18,227 nucleotides of DNA from Chitinivibrio sp051745065. GTDB lineage: Bacteria; Fibrobacterota; Chitinivibrionia; Chitinivibrionales; Chitinivibrionaceae. The stretch covers positions 1 to 18,227 of the forward strand of contig JBNJDQ010000037.1 in assembly GCA_051745065.1 (NCBI GenBank). Direction: 5' to 3'. Below are positions 1 through 7,250 of the stretch, piece after piece. The notes below the pieces were generated by a model, which worked only from the letters and a program-made list of their open reading frames with translations, did no database searches and was not told the origin of the DNA. The position numbers were made by a program, and so were the translations under genes. Positions within the stretch are counted from its first letter, which is position 1, and each line of letters starts with the position of its first letter.

Positions 1-448
1 ACACTGAGTAGGTTATGAGGAAAGGGTGCCACCCCGAATCGAACGGAACTGATCTTATTATTTAGTATAGACTTAGGAAATCAGAGAACTATAAAACAGG
101 ACAAAAAAACAGATGCTGCGGCTCTCAAAGATGTTTCCCATTGAATACCTTCTCCCGCCATTTCATTCCACAGCATCGGTGACAAATTGCCGACGCAGAA
201 AAAAGCACAACAGAATATCCTTCAGAGGAGGCCGCCACTCTTCCGCTTCTGATAGAGAGACCCATGGACCATCTCTTTCACAGCGTTTTGCACCACAGGG
301 CAATTGCCGCAACCGAGCATCCTTGCCCGATTCCATGGGCACGATCAGCGACACCGGGCCTACCGGAAATTCAGGAATAAGCTCAGAATCCGCTCCGAAA
401 GGAATATTTCGGTTTCACCGACTCAGTTCCTGACAAAAATACTGTACG
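1..448. other. Gene-poor stretch at window start
   Basis: No reading frame here resembles a family I recognise. The open frames present (for example 113-433 on + and 163-354 on -) are rich in Arg, Ser and Pro, lack a convincing Shine-Dalgarno sequence and look like chance frames. Two items stand out. A short minus-strand sequence at 25-48 resembles the T-arm plus 3' acceptor strand of a tRNA. Minus-strand frames between about 110 and 430 read like a coding sequence broken by a stop and frame changes. The stretch lies beyond the terminator of the metalloprotease gene, so it is probably intergenic or decayed DNA. Confidence 0.5.
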
Positions 449-475
449 AAAAAGGCCGCCCTGAAAAGGGCGACC
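449..475 (-). terminator. Intrinsic terminator of the M6 metalloprotease gene
   Basis: On the minus strand an 8-bp GC-rich stem (arms 468-475 and 454-461, one G-U wobble) closes a six-base loop TTTTCA. It is followed directly by five T residues (453-449). The wobble pair is allowed only in the minus-strand RNA; on the plus strand it is a C-A mismatch. The T run also lies on the minus-strand 3' side. Both point to termination of transcription coming from the gene that stops at 501, about 26 bases upstream. Confidence 0.8.
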
Positions 476-500
476 CGGTTTTGAGAAAACAGTGTGGCGC

Positions 501-3098
501 TTACTTGAGATAAAACTGTGAAGTCAGCATAGCTGTGCCGGAGGCACTCTGGATCTGAAGTACATACACACCGGAAGAAAAACCCATCCGTGAGAGATCA
601 ATCGTCTGAGGTCCTTCCGTAGTCATGGACTTCAGAAGGCGACCGTTAATACCACTGATCCGTATAGACAGGGGCTCCTTTTGAGAGATCTGCACAAGAG
701 ACCCGTGAAGAGCTGGCGGGGCAACAGTCCCCTTCGTTGTGAATACAGATACTTTTGAATTATGTAAGACATCAAGATCAGCGATAGATGTCCATACCTC
801 GCCATTTACTTCGGAGAGGGCAACAAGGCGAATATAGGAGACATCATTGCGACTCGGAAGGTATGCCGCATCCTGCGGTTCAACACTGTTTGTGAAGAAC
901 CCTGTTGTCACAGGATCACCCCAGTCCTGGCCATCTGCACTGACATATACTTCATATTCGCTGATCCGTCCGTTCTCACTGTCCTGACGGGGAGTATAGC
1001 GCAAGCCGCCAACGGTTACATCCGCGCCTATTTCAAGGACAATTTCATGAGGGTGTTTTTCAGCAGGCTCCTCCCACTGAGTAAACCACACGGTTGAGTT
1101 GTCTTCATCAAGAACATTTATTGCCGGACGACCTTCCATGTAGTCATCTTCAGAAGAAAAAGACGCCACAGACAGCTGTGATACATCCATGGGGGTGTAG
1201 CCGTGCGGCGTAAAACCGGCCTGAATACTTTTGTCTCCATCTATAACGAGAGTTACAGATTTCTCATCGCTCGTAATATCTCCCTCCCAGCCGGAAAAAA
1301 CATATCCCGTATCAGGATGAACACGCAATTCGATTTCCTCACCGGCAATATACTCCGGGTAATCAGGATGAATACTGACACTACCCTTTTGGGCGGTTAT
1401 ATCCAGGGAATAGGTCGTTGCGGCTTCAAAATTGGCAGTAATATTTTTATTCCCGTCCATGACAAGGGTCTGAGGATTATCACTGCCGGAGAGATCCCCG
1501 CTCCAGTGACTGAATTCATACCCGTAATCAGGCTGAGCAGTTAACTGTACCTCTGAATCCTCTTTAAAGGAAGACCCTTCAGGATCAGTTTCGACACTGC
1601 CGTTTTCCGCAGTAAGCCCCAAATCATAGAGGGTTGCCCCCGTACCGATATCAAAGGTCATGGTCTGCCCGGAGGAACTGAGATTACGTAATTCAATATT
1701 TGAAGCGACGTTATTATGCCACCGCGCAGCAGGAGTTGTATTTGCACTGAAGGCAATATCAGGACGATTGCTCATATAGCTATTATAGGGATATCCGAGT
1801 ATCGCCGCCCGGGGATTGTTCAACTCCGACTGGGTGTTAGTGGCATCCTGGCTGAGATTGACACGCCATACTTTCATACCGCTGCCGCGGGCATGCTGAG
1901 ACCACCGGCCGTTCTTCTGAACATTCACGAAGAAGTAATACTGGTTGTCATCATGAGAGCTCTGATAATAGAAGGTATTATCCATGTCGTGAGCTTCAAT
2001 GGTAAATGTCCCCGTTTCAACATCCGTAAGATTCGTCAGTTCCACCCAGCCGTTCTTATATCTGAACCAGGGATTCATGGGAGCAGGATTTGAACCCATG
2101 CCAGAACCCATCAGGCATAAGCGGCCGACCCAATTGTTATCCCCGCTGTAGGGATATAGATCCGGCTGCCCCAAAAGCATATGGCCGTTTTCATGGCAGA
2201 ATGTTCCAATGGTGGGCCGTGAGCCGACATTGGTAATCTGATAGGGACCGCTGCCGATTTGTCCGTCGGGGGAAGTCCATCCCAGATAGCTGCTTTTATG
2301 GGGCCACAAGCCTTTTGACCACCCATGATCAGGTTCACCGGCGTAAAATGTATTTATGGCCACAATATCGTTACCGCTCATGGTAAGCTGAGAAAAATCA
2401 AACCCCCGGTAATAGAGCGTATCCAGGGCTTCACCAATCAACTCACGGGCACGACTGGTATTGGGATCATCATAGTAACTCTTGGGGCGGGATACGCGGA
2501 TATATTGCGTGACAACATTTTTATAATCCAGTTTCCCTCCGGAAATATCATAAAAATACTCCGAAACAGATCCGTACGTACCGAAATTATCACCATTAAT
2601 CAATTCTTCAAGATACTCATGACTTACAGCAGCCGGTTCGTCACTGAAGTCAATCAGAAGCGTCAGGCCTTTCTTTTCGCCCACCACCTCTTTTCTCGTC
2701 TTTCCATTAAAGCGCTGCACGCGGCTTTTTCCATTAAGTTCAGCCTGTCTCTGTTTCACCCGGCGAAGAACTTCCGAATCCCTGAGCCTGAGATGCAGGT
2801 CTGCATTCGGCGGTACAGGCAAAGCGGTATCGGTATACCGCATACCCGGAACAAATTCCGTACTGTCAGTATTCAGTGCGGCATAACTGATCCATCCCTC
2901 TTCATCACGCACCAGAGTACGGCCGTTCAGATCTTCGATCCGCTGATAGAACTCATCCCCGTTAACGATAACAGGCATTCGTGATCCATCCGGCTGAAGA
3001 AGCTCAAAACGATCGTTTACATGCGGAGCTGACAGGACTGTTCCTGACATAATTAGAACTGCAAAAAAAACATAATAGAAAAAAGAAGGCATTTTCAT
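501..3098 (-). CDS. Secreted M6-family metalloprotease, discoidin-like and T9SS-type tail
   Basis: Predicted secreted zinc protease of 865 residues. The start at 3098 is chosen because GGGAGGGG lies five bases upstream and a signal peptide begins there (about residues 1-24, ending LSA). The open frame extends 11 codons further upstream without a ribosome site. The catalytic region carries HENGH at 302-306, the HExxH zinc motif in M6-family context, followed by GQPDLY, whose Asp (313) is the likely third ligand. Two divergent InlB B-type repeats lie at about 493-558 and 563-629 (GYEFSHWSGD and GYVFSGWEGD cores). A discoidin (F5/8 type C)-like beta-sandwich covers about 636-780. The last ~70 residues look like a T9SS type A sorting domain (ISGINGRLL ... 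SSGVYVLQI, ending QFYLK). Such proteases usually degrade extracellular protein; the added domains suggest carbohydrate or surface binding. Family call is firm; substrate and export route are inferred. Confidence 0.88.
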   Translation of the reverse strand: MKMPSFFYYVFFAVLIMSGTVLSAPHVNDRFELLQPDGSRMPVIVNGDEFYQRIEDLNGRTLVRDEEGWISYAALNTDSTEFVPGMRYTDTALPVPPNADLHLRLRDSEVLRRVKQRQAELNGKSRVQRFNGKTRKEVVGEKKGLTLLIDFSDEPAAVSHEYLEELINGDNFGTYGSVSEYFYDISGGKLDYKNVVTQYIRVSRPKSYYDDPNTSRARELIGEALDTLYYRGFDFSQLTMSGNDIVAINTFYAGEPDHGWSKGLWPHKSSYLGWTSPDGQIGSGPYQITNVGSRPTIGTFCHENGHMLLGQPDLYPYSGDNNWVGRLCLMGSGMGSNPAPMNPWFRYKNGWVELTNLTDVETGTFTIEAHDMDNTFYYQSSHDDNQYYFFVNVQKNGRWSQHARGSGMKVWRVNLSQDATNTQSELNNPRAAILGYPYNSYMSNRPDIAFSANTTPAARWHNNVASNIELRNLSSSGQTMTFDIGTGATLYDLGLTAENGSVETDPEGSSFKEDSEVQLTAQPDYGYEFSHWSGDLSGSDNPQTLVMDGNKNITANFEAATTYSLDITAQKGSVSIHPDYPEYIAGEEIELRVHPDTGYVFSGWEGDITSDEKSVTLVIDGDKSIQAGFTPHGYTPMDVSQLSVASFSSEDDYMEGRPAINVLDEDNSTVWFTQWEEPAEKHPHEIVLEIGADVTVGGLRYTPRQDSENGRISEYEVYVSADGQDWGDPVTTGFFTNSVEPQDAAYLPSRNDVSYIRLVALSEVNGEVWTSIADLDVLHNSKVSVFTTKGTVAPPALHGSLVQISQKEPLSIRISGINGRLLKSMTTEGPQTIDLSRMGFSSGVYVLQIQSASGTAMLTSQFYLK

Positions 3099-3588
3099 GC
3101 ACCCCTCCCGATTAAAAATACAGAAATCCACCTTTGGGATATAAACTATGCAAAAAAAATGAAAATTCCGTTTTTTTCATCTGTCAGAAAAACGACAATT
3201 TTTTACGCCATTAAAATCTGATAACAAAGTCGCTCTAAAAGCCTTCCCGGGGAATTTCAGAAGTACAAAACAATCCGCTCATGATTTTTTTATCAAACAG
3301 ATATCTCCTTCGTTGTGGTATCAAAGCAGCGAGACATGGGAAAAAGTCAATTCGAAAACAGAAAGCAGCACATTGCTGAATCGAAAAATCATGGTCGCAA
3401 ATGGTGAAAAAGACAATAATTCAGAGAAAGGGAAGATACGAAATCCTGAACCACCCTTCGGCGTGGATGCCGGCTTTAGACCATATACTGCCCGCTGTTT
3501 TTACCAATGACATTCGAAAGAACAGTCGAATGGAAACAGAACAGAAATGATTCCAGCGCGACGGACGGGCACGGTCTGTATATCGAAG
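3099..3588. other. 490-bp spacer between nth and the metalloprotease gene
   Basis: Probably holds the promoter of the minus-strand metalloprotease gene, but no box is compelling. The best minus-strand candidate is TTGTTA with a 16-base gap to TAAAAA, around 3203-3230. The region is A/T-rich near 3140-3220, as promoter DNA often is. A perfect 7-bp inverted repeat (CATTCGA/TCGAATG) lies at 3511-3532 about 55 bases past the nth stop. It has no U-tract on the minus strand, so it is at best a weak terminator. An 11-base odd palindrome TTCCCGGGGAA lies at 3244-3254. A small plus-strand open frame at 3401-3550 is discussed among the findings; it has no ribosome site. Confidence 0.4.
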
Positions 3589-4248
3589 TTACTCCTTTTC
3601 CAACGCTGTAAAATATGCGCAGAATTCCGTGATGCCGCACGCATCGCATCGCGGCGAGCGCGGGGTACAGCGGTTCTGTCCAAAGGAAACGAAATAGGCG
3701 TTGGTTTTGCTCCAGTACGAACGGGGCAGATATGTCATGAGGGCCTGCTCCGTTTCAGCAGGGCTGTCAGTGTCTACAAAGCCCAGGCGATTGGTAATTC
3801 GATGAACATGGGTGTCCACGCAGATGGCGTCCTGATCAAAAGCTACAGCCAGAACGAGGGCCGCCGTTTTGCGCCCAACTCCGGGCAGGCTGAGCAGACC
3901 GGAAAGAGTAGTCGGAATTACGCCACCATGTTTTTCCAGCACAACTGTGGGCAACCGATGCAGATGACGGGCCTTGGTTTTGTAAAACCCTACGGGATAG
4001 ATCAGTTTGGCAATGGTATCCTCACCAAGGACGGCCAGGGCAGAAAGATCCGGCGCCTGAGCAAAAAGGCGGGATGCAGCTTTGGCAGTAACATCATCCT
4101 TGGTGCGGCTGCTCAGGATGGTCGCCGTAAGAATACGGTAGGGAGATTCCCCGCTCACCTTCATCAGGTCAATCACGGGCATGGGATGGGTATAAAACTG
4201 CTCTTCAAGATATGTATAAATCGCCGCAAGACGGTCACTCTTTTTCAT
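3589..4248 (-). CDS. nth: Endonuclease III (DNA glycosylase/AP lyase)
   Basis: Base-excision-repair enzyme that removes oxidised pyrimidines and cleaves the AP site by beta-elimination. The 219-residue length is typical. The helix-hairpin-helix motif LPGVGRKTA (about 122-130) contains the catalytic Lys127, and VDTHVHRI holds the catalytic Asp145. The C-terminus has the [4Fe-4S] ligand spacing C-x6-C-x2-C-x5-C at Cys194, 201, 204 and 210. The ATG at 4248 is preferred over the in-frame TTG at 4266 because GGTGG lies just upstream and the protein then begins MKKSDR. The gene overlaps the end of the preceding gene by 14 bases, so translation is probably coupled. It is the last gene of a minus-strand cluster. 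Confidence 0.96.
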   Translation of the reverse strand: MKKSDRLAAIYTYLEEQFYTHPMPVIDLMKVSGESPYRILTATILSSRTKDDVTAKAASRLFAQAPDLSALAVLGEDTIAKLIYPVGFYKTKARHLHRLPTVVLEKHGGVIPTTLSGLLSLPGVGRKTAALVLAVAFDQDAICVDTHVHRITNRLGFVDTDSPAETEQALMTYLPRSYWSKTNAYFVSFGQNRCTPRSPRCDACGITEFCAYFTALEKE

Positions 4249-5116
4249 TTTCACCACCTTCGCCAAATACCTGAAAGGTTATTCCGAGAGTCATATTCAC
4301 AGAAGTGTCCCATTCATCCCGGGCCTGTGCATCATTCCAAAGCCCTTCGTATGAATCGTAGGGAGATCGACCCCGCACCTGCAGCCCTGCATGAATTCTC
4401 TGACGGACTCTGTCGCTGAGATGCCTGACCCCAAAGAGTGTAACGCCACCGTACACGCCAAAAGCACGGGCTCTGCGGTCTTCAATAATCAGCAGATCCA
4501 CCGGACGGACTCCTCCCTGCCAGGCAAGGCCGCTTTGGGAAAACCCCTCCATGGAAAACCATTCTTCTGAAAAAGGAATACTGAAGGTTGCCTGCAATCC
4601 AGCAGTCACCCGGTACAGGACCGATTCATCCGTCAGGGAATAGGCGGTATCATTGCGGTTTTGTATTTCAAAGGCAGATGGACTGCGGCGAAAGGCTGCG
4701 CTCACTGCAAGCTGCAGCATCCGTCCCTTCTGCACCGGTCGAATCATACCCAGAGACAGGGGGAAACAGATATGCTGCCCCCGGGGTGTCTGAAGGATCC
4801 GCAGAAAATAATTGCCCGCGGTGTCCGCAGTACGGAGGGAATCAAGAACAAGCTCAGCCGTATCCTGCCGGTATTGGGCAAAGGCATTATAGGGGGCAAA
4901 AGGACCAAACTGCCAGGAAAACCCCGCCGTGAATGCTCTGCCCGTATCGATGGGGCGTGCCCCGGAATCTGCAACAGAGTCCATCGCGGCAGGATCATGT
5001 ACCGTCTCCTTCACAGATGCGACCTGTGCCGAATCAACAACAGTGCCGGCCGAATCAGCGGCGCAGAGGATACTAAATAAACAGAAGATATAGGAAAAAG
5101 AAAAGAGAACCTTCAC
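4235..5116 (-). CDS. Exported beta-strand-rich protein, probable outer-membrane type, unknown function
   Basis: I do not recognise a named family. The 293-residue protein begins with a hydrophobic signal peptide (about 1-20, ending LCAA). A low-complexity stretch rich in Asp-Ser and Asp-Thr pairs (about 21-55) follows. The rest alternates short amphipathic beta-strands with turns, for example YRVTAGLQATFSI, GVYGGVTLFGV, RIHAGLQVRG and MTLGITFQVF, a pattern typical of outer-membrane barrels. There is no lipobox. The start is a GTG whose last two bases belong to the tsaB stop (GTGA, 4-base overlap), indicating translational coupling. Its position between tsaB and nth says little about function. 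Outer-membrane location is inferred from strand pattern only. Confidence 0.75.
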   Translation of the reverse strand: MKVLFSFSYIFCLFSILCAADSAGTVVDSAQVASVKETVHDPAAMDSVADSGARPIDTGRAFTAGFSWQFGPFAPYNAFAQYRQDTAELVLDSLRTADTAGNYFLRILQTPRGQHICFPLSLGMIRPVQKGRMLQLAVSAAFRRSPSAFEIQNRNDTAYSLTDESVLYRVTAGLQATFSIPFSEEWFSMEGFSQSGLAWQGGVRPVDLLIIEDRRARAFGVYGGVTLFGVRHLSDRVRQRIHAGLQVRGRSPYDSYEGLWNDAQARDEWDTSVNMTLGITFQVFGEGGENEKE

Positions 5117-5796
5117 CGACGTCCCCGCTCTGCGTAGGACTTCTGCATATAATCCGGGCTCACATCCAGAATATCACAGAGCGAGTCCTGCCGCACCTGC
5201 GCCGCAGCACGGGCTGCACTCAGCCCTGTCTGCAGAGGAATATCCTGCACACGCAGAAGACGTGGATCAGACTGAAGCGGTTCAAAAACAGAGCTTTTGG
5301 GAAAGCCCATGGTGTTACAGGCAAGAACATCACAGTCGGTACTGAGATCATAGAATTCCTGTGCCGTAATACGAACCGGTTCCCGCAGAGTACTCAGGCC
5401 CTGCTGATTCTGTTCATACGCGCCGTAGAAAACATGCCCCTGCCGCGCATCAAAGGCGACCCCCAGGCTTCGCCCGGGAATATGCAGAGCTGCAGCGGTA
5501 TTTTCCAGTGCATTACAGGAATAGATACAGGCGCCCTTCTCCAGAAAGAAGCCCTTCAGAAAAGATATACCGATGCGCAGCCCCGTAAAGGAACCCGGTC
5601 CGTGAACAACGCCGCAGCGCTGAATATCGGAGGGACCAATCTGCCCCTGCTCCAGCAATGCCTGCATCATCCGGGAAATATGTTCGGCGTGGGAGTTTTT
5701 TACATAGCGCGAAAGGCTGACCACAGGCTCCTGACCGCGGTACAGGCCGATGCTCAGAGTTGTCGAAGATGTATCAAGGCCGAGGGTCCAGCACAT
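5113..5796 (-). CDS. tsaB: tRNA t6A37 biosynthesis protein TsaB
   Basis: TsaB is the ASKHA-fold partner that binds and stabilises TsaD in making N6-threonylcarbamoyladenosine at position 37 of ANN-decoding tRNAs; it has no full catalytic site itself. The 227-residue protein shows the N-terminal ASKHA strand LGLDTSSTTLSIGLY (about 5-19), the HAEHISRMM segment, the family signature GPGSFTGLRIG (66-76) and the downstream DARQGHVFYGAY motif. The C-terminus ends PDYMQKSYAE, resembling the PxYxR ending of the family. The ATG at 5796 follows GGAG at a normal distance. It lies 20 bases after the TIM-barrel gene and overlaps the next gene by 4 bases. TsaD, TsaE and TsaC are not in this window. Confidence 0.95.
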   Translation of the reverse strand: MCWTLGLDTSSTTLSIGLYRGQEPVVSLSRYVKNSHAEHISRMMQALLEQGQIGPSDIQRCGVVHGPGSFTGLRIGISFLKGFFLEKGACIYSCNALENTAAALHIPGRSLGVAFDARQGHVFYGAYEQNQQGLSTLREPVRITAQEFYDLSTDCDVLACNTMGFPKSSVFEPLQSDPRLLRVQDIPLQTGLSAARAAAQVRQDSLCDILDVSPDYMQKSYAERGRR

Positions 5797-5816
5797 AGGT
5801 TGCTCCAGTTATAAAA

Positions 5817-6617
5817 TCAGTCCAGACGGGCCAGTAATTCTGTCAAACCGGAAAGACTGTCCGGTACGGGATCTGTTGCTTCATATTCCAGCACGGCATA
5901 CCGCACCTGCAGACGATATCGTTTCATTATATCGAAAAGAGTTTCGTAGGGCATGAGGCCACTGCCGATGGCGCACCAATCCTCACGGCGCTGGCGACGG
6001 TCCGTAAAGTCGATAAGATGCAGAATGACACTTCGGTTTGAATACGTAATGTTATTCAGGAGCAATTCTGTCAGAAAAAGAGAATTGAACTCTTCGAAAC
6101 CGGCAATGAACAGGCGCGGAATATCAATCAGGGGGATGCAATCGAGGTTTTGTTCCGCTGCACGGTTAATTAACAGATTAAAGCGGTTGATATTGGTGAC
6201 CAGGCTGTCACGGTCAGTAAACTTGTAATAATTTTCCAGACAAACCGTAATGCTGTTTTTATTGAGCATCCTGATCACGGAAAGGGCCGTTTCGACAGTT
6301 GTCTCTTCGTCAAAATGAAAGACCACTTCTTTTTTTTGGTTGCGCGGAAAAACTCTGTTGAGGGAGGCGATGTGGCGGCCGTCATTAATCACCTCCCGAT
6401 TCAGGTAATACGGCGAATGACAGAGAACATGCAGTTTTTTTTCCGTGCAGAGCTCCCGCAGATTATTGAGAGCATCCATGTCCTTTTCCAGGGCGGAATC
6501 CATGTAGAGCTGTACTGTAGTAAGCCCCCGATCCGTGATGTACCTGACAGTTTCGAGAGGATCGAAATCTTTCTCTTTGAAAATTGAAGTGGCAATACCT
6601 ATCTTATTATGGAACAT
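5817..6617 (-). CDS. Sugar phosphate isomerase/epimerase-like TIM-barrel protein
   Basis: A 266-residue protein of the xylose isomerase-like/AP endonuclease 2 TIM-barrel superfamily. Candidate metal ligands sit at strand ends in the expected order: His67 (VLCHSPY), His101 (VVFHFDE), Glu128 (VCLENYY), Asp165 (PLIDIPR), His200 (ILHLIDF) and Glu244 (VLEYE). Members isomerise or epimerise sugars and sugar phosphates or act as AP endonucleases. The sequence does not show which, and I see no specific match to Nfo endonuclease IV. The ATG at 6617 follows AAGGAG at good spacing. It is the first gene of the minus-strand cluster that continues into tsaB after 20 bases, transcribed divergently from the SpoU methyltransferase gene. 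Superfamily is confident; substrate unknown. Confidence 0.82.
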   Translation of the reverse strand: MFHNKIGIATSIFKEKDFDPLETVRYITDRGLTTVQLYMDSALEKDMDALNNLRELCTEKKLHVLCHSPYYLNREVINDGRHIASLNRVFPRNQKKEVVFHFDEETTVETALSVIRMLNKNSITVCLENYYKFTDRDSLVTNINRFNLLINRAAEQNLDCIPLIDIPRLFIAGFEEFNSLFLTELLLNNITYSNRSVILHLIDFTDRRQRREDWCAIGSGLMPYETLFDIMKRYRLQVRYAVLEYEATDPVPDSLSGLTELLARLD

Positions 6618-6651
6618 GGGGCTCCTTTATTCAGTTCGCTCTGTGTAAAAA

Positions 6652-6657
6652 TAATAT
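6652..6657 (+). promoter_or_regulatory. Candidate -10 box in the divergent promoter region
   Basis: The 75 bases between the two divergent start codons must hold promoters for both directions. On the plus strand TAATAT matches the sigma-70 -10 consensus in five of six positions. It lies 35 bases before the ATG at 6693. No good -35 box is found 16-18 bases upstream, so the assignment is tentative. The minus-strand promoter is not resolved. Confidence 0.3.
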
Positions 6658-6692
6658 GAAAAGGCGGTAATGTGGCATTAAAAAAGGGTGAT

Positions 6693-7250
6693 ATGGAAAC
6701 AAATTTCAAAGTGCGCTCCTTTGATGCGGACATATCCGTGGAACGCTACCGGCGTCTTCCCAAGAACCCACTCTACATCATTCTTGACAATTTGCGCAGC
6801 GCCTTCAATGTGGGAGCAATTTTCCGTCTGGCCGACACAATGCGAATTGCCGGGCTCTTTCTGTGTGGATACACGGCCTATCCGCCGCATACCAAACTGG
6901 AAAAAACATCCCTGGGAACAATCGACTACGTTCCGTGGAAACATTTTGACCGCACTGTGGACGCCGTGCACCATTGTCAGCGTCTGGGAGCGGAAGTCTG
7001 GGCGGCGGAAACAACCTCTCACTCCGAGATCTACAGCACGGTTTATCCGGGACCGCAGGTCGCCATTGTTCTGGGCAATGAGGCGCTGGGAGTGAGCCAT
7101 GCTGTCATTCACGAATGCGACCGTATTGTGGAAATACCCACCTTCGGGTATAAAAACTCCCTGAATGTGGCCACGGCCTGCTCGGTTCTGGGCTATTCGG
7201 TGATCGAAAAATTCGGCGCCTTCCGGGAGCATCAGAATGACCGATCTTAA
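6693..7250 (+). CDS. SpoU/TrmH-family RNA 2'-O-methyltransferase
   Basis: A SPOUT-class methyltransferase that transfers a methyl group from S-adenosylmethionine to a ribose 2'-OH in tRNA or rRNA. The 185-residue protein carries all three SpoU motifs: motif 1 NLRSAFNVGAIFRLAD (33-48) with the catalytic-type Asn and Arg, motif 2 VLGNEALGVS (126-135) and motif 3 IPTFGYKNSLNVATA (148-162), which form the trefoil-knot cofactor site. It lacks the N-terminal substrate-binding domain of RlmB-type enzymes, so it is a minimal form resembling TrmH or TrmL; the target nucleotide cannot be read from sequence. ATG 6693 is preferred because AAGGGTGAT lies just upstream. An in-frame GTG at 6672, with AAGGCGG upstream, would add seven residues. 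First gene of the plus-strand operon. Confidence 0.92.
   Translation: METNFKVRSFDADISVERYRRLPKNPLYIILDNLRSAFNVGAIFRLADTMRIAGLFLCGYTAYPPHTKLEKTSLGTIDYVPWKHFDRTVDAVHHCQRLGAEVWAAETTSHSEIYSTVYPGPQVAIVLGNEALGVSHAVIHECDRIVEIPTFGYKNSLNVATACSVLGYSVIEKFGAFREHQNDRS

Noticed and set aside
25..100. A complete tRNA gene on the minus strand
   Set aside because: The T-arm and 3' acceptor strand look real, but there is no complementary 5' acceptor strand, D-arm or anticodon arm.
2325..2984. 219-codon open frame on the plus strand
   Set aside because: Antisense to the M6 metalloprotease, including part of its catalytic region; no ribosome site or recognisable domain.
3511..3532. Terminator downstream of nth
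   Set aside because: A perfect 7-bp stem exists but it is A/T-rich and lacks a following U-tract in the minus direction.
3547..4419. 290-codon open frame on the plus strand
   Set aside because: Antisense to nth with its intact Fe-S and catalytic motifs.
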